Counted from the stretch's first letter, positions 1 to 9,797 are shown. The stretch is 64,000 bases of DNA from Bradyrhizobium sp. sBnM-33 (GCF_032917945.1 NZ_CP136624.1:5642001-5706000), one strand, 5' to 3'. Notes: a model not told the origin generated them from the letters alone. A program made the numbers and translations.

Positions 1-1302
1 GATTCCGACCGCCAGAAACATCGCCGCGACCACGGCATTCAACAGCGAGCGCTCGGCGCGGCTGTCCTCGAACATCCACCACGCGATCAGGCCGAAGATC
101 ATCGCCGCCGCCAGAAAGGGCCAGGCCGGAAATGCCGGGTAATGCGTCAGCTTGATGGCGCCGATGACCGCGATTACGGATGCCCCGGCCGGAATGACAA
201 ACCACCAGGCCGCACCGCGCATCAGCCAGGACCGCGACAGCACGCGGCGCTCCAGCGCGCCGGCGGTGAGAATCGCAATCGCCGGGTAGAGCGGCAGCAC
301 GTAATGCGGCAGCTTGGTCAGCACCAGTTCGAACGCGATCCATGACGGAACCAGCCACGCCAAAAGATATTGCGCGCCGGGCTCGCGCCGCGCGCGCCAT
401 ACCGCTGGCGCCGCCATTCCCGCCAGCGCCGCGCCCGGCCAGAACGTGACCCAGAACAGCAGCAGATAGAGGCCAGGAGGCGCGCCGTGGGATTCCTGCG
501 CGCCGAGCTTGCTTAGCATGTCGCCGCCGAGCGAATTGGAGAAGAAGGCCTCGCCCGCGCGCCAGAAGATCGCAACGAACCATGGCAATACCAGCACCAG
601 CGTCCACATCAGCCCCCAGACCGGGCGCAGCCGCCAAAGCCATGCCGCCGAGCGGTCGAGGATCGCGAGCGCCAGGATGGTAAGCCCGATGAACATCAGG
701 ATCAGCGGTCCCTTGAGCAGGATGCCGCCGGCCAGCGCCGTCCAGAAGATCGCCGGCGGGGCCCAGGGCGGACGCGCCGGATCCTCGCCACGCTGCCAGG
801 ACAGATACACCCGCGCCATTGCCCCCATCGCAGCGACAACGGTCAACAGCAGCATCGCATCCGTTTTGGCTAGCCTTGCTTCGGCGCCGAGCAGGACGGA
901 ACTACACATCATCAGTGCTGCCAGCGCGGCCCCGCGCCGCGTAACAAAGGCGAGCGCCGCCCAGTAGGTCAGGAGAACCGCGCCGATCGCCCCGATCAGG
1001 GAGGGAATCCGGTAAAGCCAGATGCGCAATTGCGCGCGCGGCAGGCCGAGCGATGAGGCGGTTTCGACCACGGTCGCCTGTAGCCAATAGATGCCGACCG
1101 GCTTCTTGTAGCGGACGTCGTCCTGGAAGCGGATGTCGACGAAATCGCCGCTTTCGACCATCTGCTTGGTCGCCTGCGCAAAGCGCGCCTCGTCGCGGTC
1201 GATCGGTGGAATGTTGAAAAATCCGGGCAGGAAAAGCGCGATGCCGCAGAGCACCAGGAACACGACGGCGCGAAAATGGTTCGCGGTGGCGAAGTCGAAC
1301 AC
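1..1302 (-). CDS. GT39 (ArnT-like) membrane glycosyltransferase, 3' end cut by window
   Basis: Reading the minus strand gives an uninterrupted hydrophobic protein whose C-terminus lies outside the window. Near the N-terminus it has the family signature PPIDRDEARFAQA (the acidic pair of a GT-C enzyme, expected in the first periplasmic loop), followed by KKPVGIYWLQ and many predicted membrane spans. GT39/ArnT proteins transfer a sugar from a polyprenyl-phosphate donor to lipid A, protein or other envelope acceptors. The acceptor cannot be told here. The start is either GTG at 1302 or TTG at 1311; neither has a strong Shine-Dalgarno sequence. It lies downstream of pbpC on the same strand, about 160 bases away, so a shared envelope role is possible but unproven. 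Confidence 0.8.
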   Translation of the reverse strand, partial: MFDFATANHFRAVVFLVLCGIALFLPGFFNIPPIDRDEARFAQATKQMVESGDFVDIRFQDDVRYKKPVGIYWLQATVVETASSLGLPRAQLRIWLYRIPSLIGAIGAVLLTYWAALAFVTRRGAALAALMMCSSVLLGAEARLAKTDAMLLLTVVAAMGAMARVYLSWQRGEDPARPPWAPPAIFWTALAGGILLKGPLILMFIGLTILALAILDRSAAWLWRLRPVWGLMWTLVLVLPWFVAIFWRAGEAFFSNSLGGDMLSKLGAQESHGAPPGLYLLLFWVTFWPGAALAGMAAPAVWRARREPGAQYLLAWLVPSWIAFELVLTKLPHYVLPLYPAIAILTAGALERRVLSRSWLMRGAAWWFVIPAGASVIAVIGAIKLTHYPAFPAWPFLAAAMIFGLIAWWMFEDSRAERSLLNAVVAAMFLAVGI

Positions 1303-1463
1303 AACGGCCAACCTGCGGCCGGAATGCGCAGGTTTTACAGGCTGTTGGCCCGCTCCAAAGCGTGGGGGGTGCAAGGTTTCCACCATGCTGTTCGCATACG
1401 ATGAAACCGCACTGCAAACAACACCGCAAAACCCCTAAGTCGCGGTCAACAGAGCGTTTTTCC

Positions 1464-3692
1464 TTACTGTACCCGGATGACCACGGTATCGGCCGCGCCG
1501 GTCGCATCTATCACCGTCAGCCGTGCAAACCCCGGTCCCGGCGGGTCGACCAGGCGCTGGCGCCGACTATCGATCTCGCCGACCGAGGCGCCGTTCATCA
1601 TGACGGTGAGCGGCAGCACGCCGCCGGCAACCCTGACCGGCATCGCGGCGGCCTGCCCACCGCCCGAACGGTCAACGTCGATGCGCGAGCCGTTCAGGGG
1701 AAACTGGATACGCGGCGCAGAATCGCTGCCGGTCCGGATCAGTTCGCCGACGGGACGGAAGCGCCGCAGCGGTAGTGGAAGTTTGGCGTTGCTGGCGATC
1801 AGCACCCCCTTCGGCGGTTTCGGCAGCGCCGCCGGGATTTTTCCGGTGCGCGCAAAGGCGTCGAACAGGATCGGCGCGGCGGCGGTGCGGCCGACCAGGC
1901 CCGGCACCGGCGCACCGTCGGGACGCCCGACCCACACGCCGATGGTAATGCGGCCGTCGAAGCCGACCGACCACGCATCGCGATAGCCGTAGCTGGTGCC
2001 GGTCTTGAACGCGATTCTGTTGTGCACGCCGTTCTCCGGCGGCGGTGTTCCGAGCAGCACGTTGCCGACCTGCCAAGCGGCGAACTGGTCCATCAGCCGC
2101 AGCGGCTCGCGCTCATCTTGATCGAGCATGACCTCGCGCAACGGCCGCGCCGCGCCCAGCCGCGCCAATCCGGCATAGAGCTGCGCCAGATCCTGCAAGG
2201 TGACGCCGACGCCGCCAAGACCCATCGCCAGGCCCGGCGTCTCGTCCTTCGGCAGCACGAGATTGCCGCCGGCCTGCTTCAGTCGCGACGACAGCCGGCT
2301 GGAGCCGACGCGCTCGAGCAACGCGATTGCCGGCACGTTCAGCGACAGTTGCAGCGCCTTGCGCACTGGCACCGTGCCCTGAAACGTCATGTCAAAATTT
2401 TCCGGCGCGTAGGAGCCGAAGCGGATCGGACGGTCGTCGATCAGGCTCTCGGGATGCACAAATCCATCCTCGAAAGCGAGGCCGTAGATGAACGGCTTCA
2501 GCGTCGATCCCGGCGAGCGCACCGCGCGTGTCATATCGACCTGCCCGGCGCGGCGCTCGTCGAAATAATCCGATGAGCCGACGCGGGCTAGCACGTCGCC
2601 CGTTTCATTGTCGACCGCGATGATGGCAACCGAAATGTTCGGACCCTGCGCCACGGCACGGTCGCGCGCCAAGGCTTCCAGCGTTTTCTGCAAGCCGGAA
2701 TCCAGCGTGAGCTTGATCAGCGGCGCATCTTTCACCGTCGCCATTGCAGCATCGGAGGAATGCGGCGCCAGGATCGGCCTCGGCTTGCGCAGCCGCGGCA
2801 CCGCCGCCGCCTTGGCCTGCGCCGCATCCTCTTGCGACACCACGCCGTCCTCGACCATCCGTGCCAGCACGCGGTCCCGCGCGGCGTGGGCGGATTCCGG
2901 ATAGCGGTCGAGCCGGCGGCGTTCCGGCGATTGCGGCAGCGCGACCAGCAGTGCGGCTTCCGCGAGCGAAAGCCGCTTCGGCTCCTTGCCGAAATAGGCG
3001 ATGGAAGCGGCGCGGACGCCTTCGAGATTGCCGCCGAACGGCGCCAGCGCCAGATAGAGATCGAGAATTTCGTCCTTGCTGAGTTGCCGCTCGAGCTGGA
3101 CCGCGCGCACCATCTGGCGCAACTTTGCATACACCGAGCGCTCGCGCCGCGGCTCCATCAGCCGCGCCAGTTGCATCGTAATCGTCGAGCCGCCGGAAAC
3201 GATGTCGCCGTGCGTGACGAGCTGCAGCGCTGCGCGCCCCAGCGCCAAGGGATCGACGCCGCCATGCGACCAGAACCGGCGGTCTTCATACGCGAGTAGC
3301 ACCTTCAGATATCCGGGATCGACCGCGGTCTTTGCATCGACCGTCAGCCGCCAGCGACCGTCAGCCATTGCATAGGCGCGCAACAGCTTGCCGTTGCGGT
3401 CGACGATGGTGGTGGAGGCTTTGCGCGCCTCTTCCAGCGGCAACGGCCCGAGTGAGAAGACCCAGGCGGTGAATGCGGTAGTGGTTACGATGAGGATGAA
3501 GGCGAGACTCACCACGATCCGAAAAAAGCGGCGACGTCCAATGCCTCCGTTTTGGCCGGGCTTGTCCCGGCCATCCACGTCTTTGCTTCGCTCGCTCAAG
3601 GAAGACGTGGATGCCCGGGACGTCTGCGCGAAGACGCGCTTCGCGCTTTTGCCCGGGCATGACGAAGAACTATGGTCACCCGCCTCGCTCAT
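1464..3692 (-). CDS. pbpC: Penicillin-binding protein 1C (bifunctional transglycosylase/transpeptidase)
   Basis: The product is a 742-residue class A PBP that polymerises and cross-links peptidoglycan in the periplasm. A membrane anchor lies at about residues 56-79. The GT51 domain shows EDRRFW (catalytic Glu136) and GGSTITMQLAR (167-177). The transpeptidase shows SxxK at Ser396-Lys399, SLN at 450-452 and KTGT at 563-566. The C-terminal domain, from about residue 640, fits the PBP1C-specific module. The ATG at 3692 overlaps the TGA of the upstream alpha-2-macroglobulin gene (ATGA), implying translational coupling; the two families are a known pair. Oddly, residues 9-48 are encoded by a palindromic repeat, so the cytoplasmic tail is longer than usual. 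An internal GTG around residue 60 is a less likely start because it would trim the anchor. Confidence 0.95.
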   Translation of the reverse strand: MSEAGDHSSSSCPGKSAKRVFAQTSRASTSSLSERSKDVDGRDKPGQNGGIGRRRFFRIVVSLAFILIVTTTAFTAWVFSLGPLPLEEARKASTTIVDRNGKLLRAYAMADGRWRLTVDAKTAVDPGYLKVLLAYEDRRFWSHGGVDPLALGRAALQLVTHGDIVSGGSTITMQLARLMEPRRERSVYAKLRQMVRAVQLERQLSKDEILDLYLALAPFGGNLEGVRAASIAYFGKEPKRLSLAEAALLVALPQSPERRRLDRYPESAHAARDRVLARMVEDGVVSQEDAAQAKAAAVPRLRKPRPILAPHSSDAAMATVKDAPLIKLTLDSGLQKTLEALARDRAVAQGPNISVAIIAVDNETGDVLARVGSSDYFDERRAGQVDMTRAVRSPGSTLKPFIYGLAFEDGFVHPESLIDDRPIRFGSYAPENFDMTFQGTVPVRKALQLSLNVPAIALLERVGSSRLSSRLKQAGGNLVLPKDETPGLAMGLGGVGVTLQDLAQLYAGLARLGAARPLREVMLDQDEREPLRLMDQFAAWQVGNVLLGTPPPENGVHNRIAFKTGTSYGYRDAWSVGFDGRITIGVWVGRPDGAPVPGLVGRTAAAPILFDAFARTGKIPAALPKPPKGVLIASNAKLPLPLRRFRPVGELIRTGSDSAPRIQFPLNGSRIDVDRSGGGQAAAMPVRVAGGVLPLTVMMNGASVGEIDSRRQRLVDPPGPGFARLTVIDATGAADTVVIRVQ
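3551..3668. repeat. Palindromic repeat (RPE/REP-like) inside the pbpC coding region
   Basis: The element contains a perfect 12-bp inverted pair, CATCCACGTCTT at 3572-3583 against AAGACGTGGATG at 3602-3613. It also has CCGGGCTTGTCCCGG at the left end and CCCGGGCAT at the right end. Elements with this CCGGGC...CATCCACGTCTT structure are scattered between genes in Bradyrhizobium. This one is in frame and open on the pbpC strand, encoding a Ser/Lys/Arg-rich tail. No second copy of this family was seen in the window. Confidence 0.75.
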
Positions 3693-6600
3693 TTCGCCGG
3701 ACGCACCTCAACCGAGCCGGTGCCGGTGCGGCCGTAGCGCGAGGGGTTGTACATATCCTCGACATAGGCCTGCGGCAGCACGTATTTGCCGGGCGAGACC
3801 GCGCGCACGATGTAGGCCACCGTAAACACCGACTGGTCGTCGCTGGCGCGGTCGATCGCCGCGGTGAAGCGGTCGTCGCGGAACTCGGTATGCTCCGGCT
3901 CCTCGCCGTCCTCGATCCAGTCAAGCGTGCCGGAGTCACCGGACGACACCAGCCGCGGGTTGTCGATCTCGAGGCCGGCCGGCAGATAGTCGGCCACCAT
4001 GATGTGCCCATGTTCCGGCTTGGCCTCGGTGATCTTCAGCACCACCGCGAAGCGATCGTTCTGCTTGGCCTTGGTGACGTCGGCGGGCTTGCCGTCGAGC
4101 GTGAAATAGCTGCGCTCGATCTTGAAGCCGTTGGACGCCGCGGGCTCCGGCGTAACCGGCGAACCCGAGACCGAGACCACCGCCTGCACCGGCGCATCGC
4201 CGGTATTGGTGATCTTGACCGGCTTGCCGGCCACCGCGTCAGCCTTGTAGCTGCGATAGACGGCGGCCTTGACCGGCGATCTGTCGATATCAAGCGCCAG
4301 CGTTTCCTTCGACAGCGCTCGCGCGGCCAGCACCATCCACGCATTCTCCTGCGTGGAGGTGTAGGGCGTAAGCCCCCGCGCCGCTTCGACCCGCTGGACG
4401 GCCTGTGTCAGTGTCGCCCGCGGCGCGTTGCCTTCGCTGGCGAGCGAGACCAGCGCTGCCGCGTCGCGCAGTGCCGAGCCGTAATCGACGCGGCCGAACT
4501 CGAGCACTGGTTTTGGCGCCAGCGCATCGAGTGCTGCCGCATAGACCCGCTCCGCCCGGGTCTTGTCGCCGACCAGCGCCAGCGCCGCCGCGAGCTGCGA
4601 TTTCGCGATTGGGGTGGCGAGATTGCTCAGCTTGGTGTCAGCGAGATAACGCAGGTCGCCGATCGGCGCGGCGCCATTGCGGGCGAGCACGTAGAGGCCG
4701 TAGGCCAGATCGCGGCCGCCGTCCTTTTCCGGCTCGTTGGCATTGACCACGGAGTTCCTGATCCGGTCGAGCGCGTTCTTGAACAGCACATCCGGCACCG
4801 CAAAGCCCTTTTCGCGGGCCCGCGTCAGGAAGTCTGTCACATAGGCATCTAGCCATGCGTCTTCGCCGCCGGCCGACCACAGGCCGAACGAGCCGTTCGA
4901 GCCCTGACGGGCCAACAGCCGTTCGATCGCATCCCTGATGCGCTGATCGACGGCGGTATCCATCGCCAGATGCGCGCCGGCAGCGAGATCATTGACATAG
5001 AGCAGCGGCATCGCGCGGCTGGTGATCTGCTCGGAGCAGCCGTGTGGATAGCGATCCAGCGCCTTCAAAATGGTCGCCGCATCGAGTGCGGTGGACAGGC
5101 TGACCGACAACGACACGCTGCCAGTGCCCGAGACGAGGTCGGAGAACATGTCCGGGGTCAGTGTCAGGCTTTCGCCTTTGGCCAGCGTCCGGATCGAGCG
5201 CCGCGCCAGCACCTGCGTCGCCGCCTTGACATCTAGCGCGTAATGCCGCGCCAGCGTCAGGCCGTTCGGGCCCTTGATGTCGACGTCGAGATTGGCGGTT
5301 CCCGCGCCGCCGGCGTCGAGCGCGAGCGACATCGAGGTCCGCTGCTTGGCGGCGAGTTTGACCGTCGTGGTTGGATTACCCGTCACCTTCACGGGTCCCG
5401 ACGTCTTCACGCTGATGCTATAGTCACCGGGAGCACCCTCGACATTGTCGAGGTCGAAGCTCATCGTGCCCTTGTCGCCATTGAGCAGGAAGCGCGGCAG
5501 CGTCGCCGTCAGCACCACCGGATCGCGCACCGTGACATCGATGGTGGCACGGCCGAGCTTGGTCGCATTCCACGCCACCGCCATTACCCGCGCGGTGCCG
5601 GCGAATTCCGGAATGTCGAAACTGATTTCGGCTGTGCCGTCGGCACCGACCGTGACGATGCCGGAATAGAGCGCCAGCGGTTTTTGCGTGGGCGGCGAGC
5701 CCTGCAACTCGGCGCCGGCGGAATCGCCACCGGTCCTGATCTGGCCGCGCGTGCCCTGCATGCCGTCGATCAACTGGCCATAGAGGTCGCGGATTTCGGC
5801 CGTCAGGCGGCGCTGGCCGAGATAATAGTCATCGGGTGCCGGCGGCTTGTAATTGGTCAGGTTGAGAATGCCGACATCGACCGCGGCAACCACGACCTTG
5901 GCGTCCTCGCCCGGATTCAGGCCGCCCAGTTTGACGGGAATCTTTAAGCTGGTGCCGGGCCGAACCAGCGGCGGCGGCGACAGTGCGACCTGCAGCGTGC
6001 GGGCCTTCTTGTCGATGCCAAACCACTTCAGGCCGATCGCCCGTCCAGGCATCCGCAACGCCGCCGCGTCCAGCGGTCGCCGCAGCGTCGCCAGCACATA
6101 GGCGCCGGTGCCCCAATCCTTGCCGACCGTCAATTTAACCTGCTGGGTACCTTCCTTGACGTCGACGGTTTGCGTGGTCAGCAGGCGGTCGCCGAGCACG
6201 TTGACGGTCAGCTTACCGGCGGTGCGGGCATTGACCGACACCACCATGGTCTCGCCGGAGGCGTATTCCGGCTTGTCGATCGAGGTCTCCAGCAAGTCAG
6301 GCGTATCGGCGCTGCCGTCGGAATACCAGCCGACGTCGAACTGCACCGAGGTGACCGGGCCATCCGCCTCGTTCGATTTGACGTCCAGGCGATAGCGGCC
6401 GGGCTCGGGCGCTAGCGACACCCGCGCCGCCTTGTCTGATGGCAGTGTCAGGTCGCCATCGGCAACGCGTTTGGTGGATTTGACCGGCTCATATTCCCAG
6501 GACGAGTTCTGGCGATACCACTGATAGCGCGACTCCATCTTGAGCAGTTCGTACCGCAGGCCGTCGCGAGCCAATTGCTTGCCGTCCGGGCTCACGAACA

Positions 6601-8902
6601 CGACGTCGAATTCGGCCTTGTCGCCCTCGGCGACGCTCTTGTCGCCGAACAGCGGCTTGATGCCGATCAGGGCCGCGGTCGGCGCCACGGGGAGCACCAG
6701 CTTGCGCTCGACCGCGCGTCCGCCGGTCTCCACCATGCGGATGAAGATCTGCGCCTCCTGCGGCTGGGTCGAGGTCGGCGCCTTCGCCAGCGACACCGGG
6801 AAGGTCGCTACGCCATTCGCATCAGCCTCGGGCAGATTCTCGATCGGGGTCCGCTCGTTGGAGGCGGTTTCCTCGTCAGCCACGCCAAACTGATAACCAG
6901 GATAGCCGGGCCGCCCGGAGGCCGCTGGGGCGACCAGCATGTCGCCTTCGAGCTGCAGGCCCGAGGCGGGGGCGCCATAGAGGAACTTGCCAGCGACCTT
7001 CAGTTCAACCGGAGTCTCAGCCTTGATCACCTTCTCCTTGGCGGAGACGTCGAATTCGATCCGTTCGGGGATGTAGTCCTCGACCATGAAGGTGGTCTCG
7101 CCGACGGACGAGCCCTTGGGATCGGTAAAGGCGCGCACCCGCCAGGTCCCGGTCGGGACCGCAGAATTGAGCGGCAGGACAAGAGAGCGGCCGCCCGCGC
7201 CCTGATCGGGGAGCTGGGCGCGGCGGAATTCGACGCCGTCGGGCCGCTCGATCACCAGCGTCAGCGGCCCGCCTGTCATGGCGTTACCCTGCCCGTCGCG
7301 CAGCAGAGCGGTCAAATAGACGGTCTCGTTCGACCGGTAGACGCCGCGCTCGGCATAGACGAAGGCATCGGCGCCAAGAGGCACGATCCGTCCTGACACG
7401 CCGCGGTCGGTAAGGTCGAAGGCGTTGGTCTTCAGGCTGAGGAAGGCGTAGTCCGCCTTCTCGTTCATCACCGTCAGCAGCGCCGGCGAGAGCCCGCCCT
7501 CGCCGCGCGCAAGCCCTGCCTCGAACAGCACGTGGCCGGCGTCGTCGGTTTTGCGCGTGGCCAGGATCTCGTTGTTGCGCGCGACCAGGCGCACCTCGGC
7601 CTTCGATACGGCTTCGGTCGAAGCCAGCGAATTGACGAAGACATGGATGCCGTCATTGCCGGAAAACGCCGTCAAGCCCATGTCGGAGACGATGAACCAT
7701 TGCGTCGCCAGCGAGCCGTCATCGTCGCCGCCGCTGCCGGGCCCCTTGGCCGCCGCCGTCATCACATATACGCCGGGTTGCAAATCGCCGAGCGCCTGGT
7801 CGACCGGGAAAGCCGTCACCACGTCCTGGTTCAGCGTGGAGGCGGTGGCGAGTTCGCCAGACCAGACCTTGACGCCGCGCTCATTGCCGAGGTCGGAAAG
7901 CTGGTAGCTGGAGAGCGTCTTCTGAAAATCGCTGTCGACCACGGTGTTGATCAGGTTGCGGTCGCCGATCCGGAACACGTTGACGTTCACCGAAGGCGTG
8001 TTGACGCTGACCAGCGGAATGCCGCGCTGGCCGGTGCGCGGCAGCACATACGCGCGCCCCGTGAAGCGCACGAACGGCTTGCGGTCGCGGACGTAGATGT
8101 TGAACTCGGCCGATTTCGGCAGGCTCTCCTTCACCGTGGACGGCAGGCCGGCGCGCAGATTGATGTTGTAGCGCTCGCCATGCTTCAGCCCGTCGACGCA
8201 GAGCTGCTTGCCCTCGCTGGTCAGCGCCGGTTTGTCGGTGCCGGCCAGCACCACAAACGGCGCGAAATCGACCCGCTTGGCGAGGTCTTCGGAGAACTGG
8301 AAACAGGCGCGCGGCGAGGCGCCGTCGGAATCCACGGTATAGTCGAGCAGCCGGAACCCGTGCTGGTCCCGCATCTTCTCGTACTGGCCGCGGACCTCGG
8401 CGACCTCGCGCATGTCGAGCGACAGCCGCAACGCATCCAGGGCCGGGCGCCACAGCTTGCGCTCGGACATCGCACGGCCGAGCACGGCCAGCGCATCGGC
8501 CTCCTCGGCCTGGTTGCCGGCGCGCTGATAGGCGATGTAGGCCGCGGTCGAGGCGCGCTCGTAGAGGAAGGTCTGTTCGCTGGAACTGGCGGCGCGGATC
8601 TGGAAAATGGTCTTGGCAAGCCGCAGCCAGTTGGCGCTGTCTTCCGGCGAGGTGGCAGCGATCTGGCCGAGGATCTGCAGACCCACGCGGAAGTCAGAAC
8701 GCTTGAAGGCGGCGTCGGCGTCATTGCGCAGCGTCGCGGAGGATTTCGCCACCGGCCCCGCCTCGCTCTTGATCTGGGCCGCCAGCTTCACGGCGGAATC
8801 GGCCAGTTCGTCGCGCTTGAACGCCTTGTCCGCGGCCCCCGCCGTCGTCAGGCCAAGCGCCAGCGTGGCGCAAATCACTGTGGCGCGAACCAAACCGATC
8901 AT
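3689..8902 (-). CDS. Alpha-2-macroglobulin family protein (thioester type)
   Basis: The 1,737-residue exported protein traps proteases in the periplasm in other bacteria (ECAM/YfhM-like). The chosen ATG at 8902 has AAGGAG six bases upstream and starts a clear signal peptide (MIGLVRATVICATLALG, cleavage near AGA-A). The open frame extends 43 codons further up but without a better start. There is no lipobox Cys, so it is probably soluble rather than a lipoprotein as in E. coli. After an N-terminal TPR-like region come MG-type beta domains. The thioester motif CSEQ is at residues 1289-1292 within YPHGCSEQ, so this is a thioester-active type. It is followed directly by pbpC with a 4-base overlap. 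Whether the pair protects or repairs the wall is known only by family analogy. Confidence 0.93.
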   Translation of the reverse strand: MIGLVRATVICATLALGLTTAGAADKAFKRDELADSAVKLAAQIKSEAGPVAKSSATLRNDADAAFKRSDFRVGLQILGQIAATSPEDSANWLRLAKTIFQIRAASSSEQTFLYERASTAAYIAYQRAGNQAEEADALAVLGRAMSERKLWRPALDALRLSLDMREVAEVRGQYEKMRDQHGFRLLDYTVDSDGASPRACFQFSEDLAKRVDFAPFVVLAGTDKPALTSEGKQLCVDGLKHGERYNINLRAGLPSTVKESLPKSAEFNIYVRDRKPFVRFTGRAYVLPRTGQRGIPLVSVNTPSVNVNVFRIGDRNLINTVVDSDFQKTLSSYQLSDLGNERGVKVWSGELATASTLNQDVVTAFPVDQALGDLQPGVYVMTAAAKGPGSGGDDDGSLATQWFIVSDMGLTAFSGNDGIHVFVNSLASTEAVSKAEVRLVARNNEILATRKTDDAGHVLFEAGLARGEGGLSPALLTVMNEKADYAFLSLKTNAFDLTDRGVSGRIVPLGADAFVYAERGVYRSNETVYLTALLRDGQGNAMTGGPLTLVIERPDGVEFRRAQLPDQGAGGRSLVLPLNSAVPTGTWRVRAFTDPKGSSVGETTFMVEDYIPERIEFDVSAKEKVIKAETPVELKVAGKFLYGAPASGLQLEGDMLVAPAASGRPGYPGYQFGVADEETASNERTPIENLPEADANGVATFPVSLAKAPTSTQPQEAQIFIRMVETGGRAVERKLVLPVAPTAALIGIKPLFGDKSVAEGDKAEFDVVFVSPDGKQLARDGLRYELLKMESRYQWYRQNSSWEYEPVKSTKRVADGDLTLPSDKAARVSLAPEPGRYRLDVKSNEADGPVTSVQFDVGWYSDGSADTPDLLETSIDKPEYASGETMVVSVNARTAGKLTVNVLGDRLLTTQTVDVKEGTQQVKLTVGKDWGTGAYVLATLRRPLDAAALRMPGRAIGLKWFGIDKKARTLQVALSPPPLVRPGTSLKIPVKLGGLNPGEDAKVVVAAVDVGILNLTNYKPPAPDDYYLGQRRLTAEIRDLYGQLIDGMQGTRGQIRTGGDSAGAELQGSPPTQKPLALYSGIVTVGADGTAEISFDIPEFAGTARVMAVAWNATKLGRATIDVTVRDPVVLTATLPRFLLNGDKGTMSFDLDNVEGAPGDYSISVKTSGPVKVTGNPTTTVKLAAKQRTSMSLALDAGGAGTANLDVDIKGPNGLTLARHYALDVKAATQVLARRSIRTLAKGESLTLTPDMFSDLVSGTGSVSLSVSLSTALDAATILKALDRYPHGCSEQITSRAMPLLYVNDLAAGAHLAMDTAVDQRIRDAIERLLARQGSNGSFGLWSAGGEDAWLDAYVTDFLTRAREKGFAVPDVLFKNALDRIRNSVVNANEPEKDGGRDLAYGLYVLARNGAAPIGDLRYLADTKLSNLATPIAKSQLAAALALVGDKTRAERVYAAALDALAPKPVLEFGRVDYGSALRDAAALVSLASEGNAPRATLTQAVQRVEAARGLTPYTSTQENAWMVLAARALSKETLALDIDRSPVKAAVYRSYKADAVAGKPVKITNTGDAPVQAVVSVSGSPVTPEPAASNGFKIERSYFTLDGKPADVTKAKQNDRFAVVLKITEAKPEHGHIMVADYLPAGLEIDNPRLVSSGDSGTLDWIEDGEEPEHTEFRDDRFTAAIDRASDDQSVFTVAYIVRAVSPGKYVLPQAYVEDMYNPSRYGRTGTGSVEVRPAK

Positions 8903-9209
8903 GATGGGCTCCTTGCCGCGGACATCAGCCGCGAAACGTCGAAAAATGCGCGAAAAGGTGACGGACTGATGACGGCGGCAAAGGCTTGCGAAAGGGTCGC
9001 ATGCATGGCGTTGGCAGTCCAAACGTCCCACCCGCCCCGGCGGCGGACGGCCGGTGAGCAGGCATATTGTGTCAGAGGCGGACCATATGAGATAGCCCGC
9101 CGTCTGCCTTTGTCGCGAACTTGAGGAAATCGGTTCGACCGTCTTGGCGGGAAGGCGGATTTTTCATATTGGCAGTGCTAGAAAGGCTCAAGGCGGATAC
9201 CGCCCGGAC
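8903..9209. other. Intergenic region between the macroglobulin gene and tRNA-Arg
   Basis: No convincing gene is seen. The region should hold divergent promoters for the macroglobulin/pbpC unit (minus) and the tRNA (plus). An open frame extending the macroglobulin upstream covers part of it, but its codons lack a start with a ribosome-binding site. Confidence 0.5.
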
Positions 9210-9286
9210 GGTCCCATAGCTCAACTGGATAGAGTAACGGATTTCTACTCCGTGGGTTGCAGGTTCGAATCCTGCTGGGATCGCCA
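9210..9286 (+). tRNA. tRNA-Arg (anticodon TCT)
   Basis: It folds as a standard cloverleaf with CCA encoded. The acceptor stem pairs GGTCCCA with TGGGATC (one G-U). The anticodon stem ACGGA/TCCGT closes the loop TTTCTAC, giving anticodon TCT, which reads AGA/AGG. The T-arm contains GGTTCGAATCC. No integrase or att-like duplication lies next to it. Confidence 0.97.
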
Positions 9287-9400
9287 CTACCATTTCGGGC
9301 TTTTCCGCAATTTCGACTTCATTCTCGTCTCGGTTGGATTCGCGGCTTACGATGCCAACCTGGGACTGCTTCCGTTGCCCTGACAAAGGATGCGGACGTC

Positions 9401-9658
9401 ATGCCAAAAAAAGGAATCACCGGCCACGACGAGTGGGTCGTCACGGAAGCGCTGGCGACGGCGCTGGTCGCGCTTGAGCAGCTCGAGCCGACCCAGCAGT
9501 CGCGCCAGCAGATGGACGACATCCGCAAAATCTTGGCGGCCAATTGCCAGCCCGGGACCATCAACCTGCATCTCGCCCAAGCCAAGTGCCGGCTGAACCC
9601 CCATGCCGATCGCGCCGTCATCTATCGCGAGTACGGATTCCAGGACTGGGAAGTCTGA
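9401..9658 (+). CDS. Conserved small hypothetical protein
   Basis: An 85-residue soluble protein whose function I do not recognise. It has a helical middle (TEALATALVALEQLEPTQQSRQQMDDIRKIL) and a C-terminus ending YREYGFQDWEV. The ATG at 9401 has AAAGGA about ten bases upstream and gives a compact product; a longer frame extends into the tRNA and is rejected. No signal peptide or membrane span is seen. It lies just downstream of tRNA-Arg. Confidence 0.65.
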   Translation: MPKKGITGHDEWVVTEALATALVALEQLEPTQQSRQQMDDIRKILAANCQPGTINLHLAQAKCRLNPHADRAVIYREYGFQDWEV

Positions 9659-9701
9659 ACGGCAGGGCAGACGTTGAGGCAACCGTCGCGCCAATGTGCG
9701 C

Positions 9702-9797
9702 CTGATGATAGGCTCCGCGAAAGCTGGAATTTCTGCCCCCGCATGTCGCAGAGCCTGTCATCGGGCGCGCGCGCATTCGCGCGACCTCTTGGCTCGT
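9702..9797. repeat. Intergenic palindromic repeat, family B (copy 1)
   Basis: Two partial copies lie head to head: GATGATAGGCTCCGCGAAAGC (beginning about 9703), and an inverted copy at 9748-9797 whose reverse complement reads GTCGCGCGAATGCGCGC then CCGATGACAGGCTC. The same unit recurs at 13453-13512 in the opposite orientation. This is the GTCGCGCGAATGCGCGCCC...GATGAC type of repeat frequent between Bradyrhizobium genes. Its role is unknown. Confidence 0.7.

Noticed and set aside
7532..9124. Long plus-strand open frame (530 codons) opposite the macroglobulin gene
   Set aside because: Antisense shadow of a GC-rich gene: composition is dominated by Arg/His/Gly/Asp, there is no domain, and the minus strand holds a complete recognised protein.
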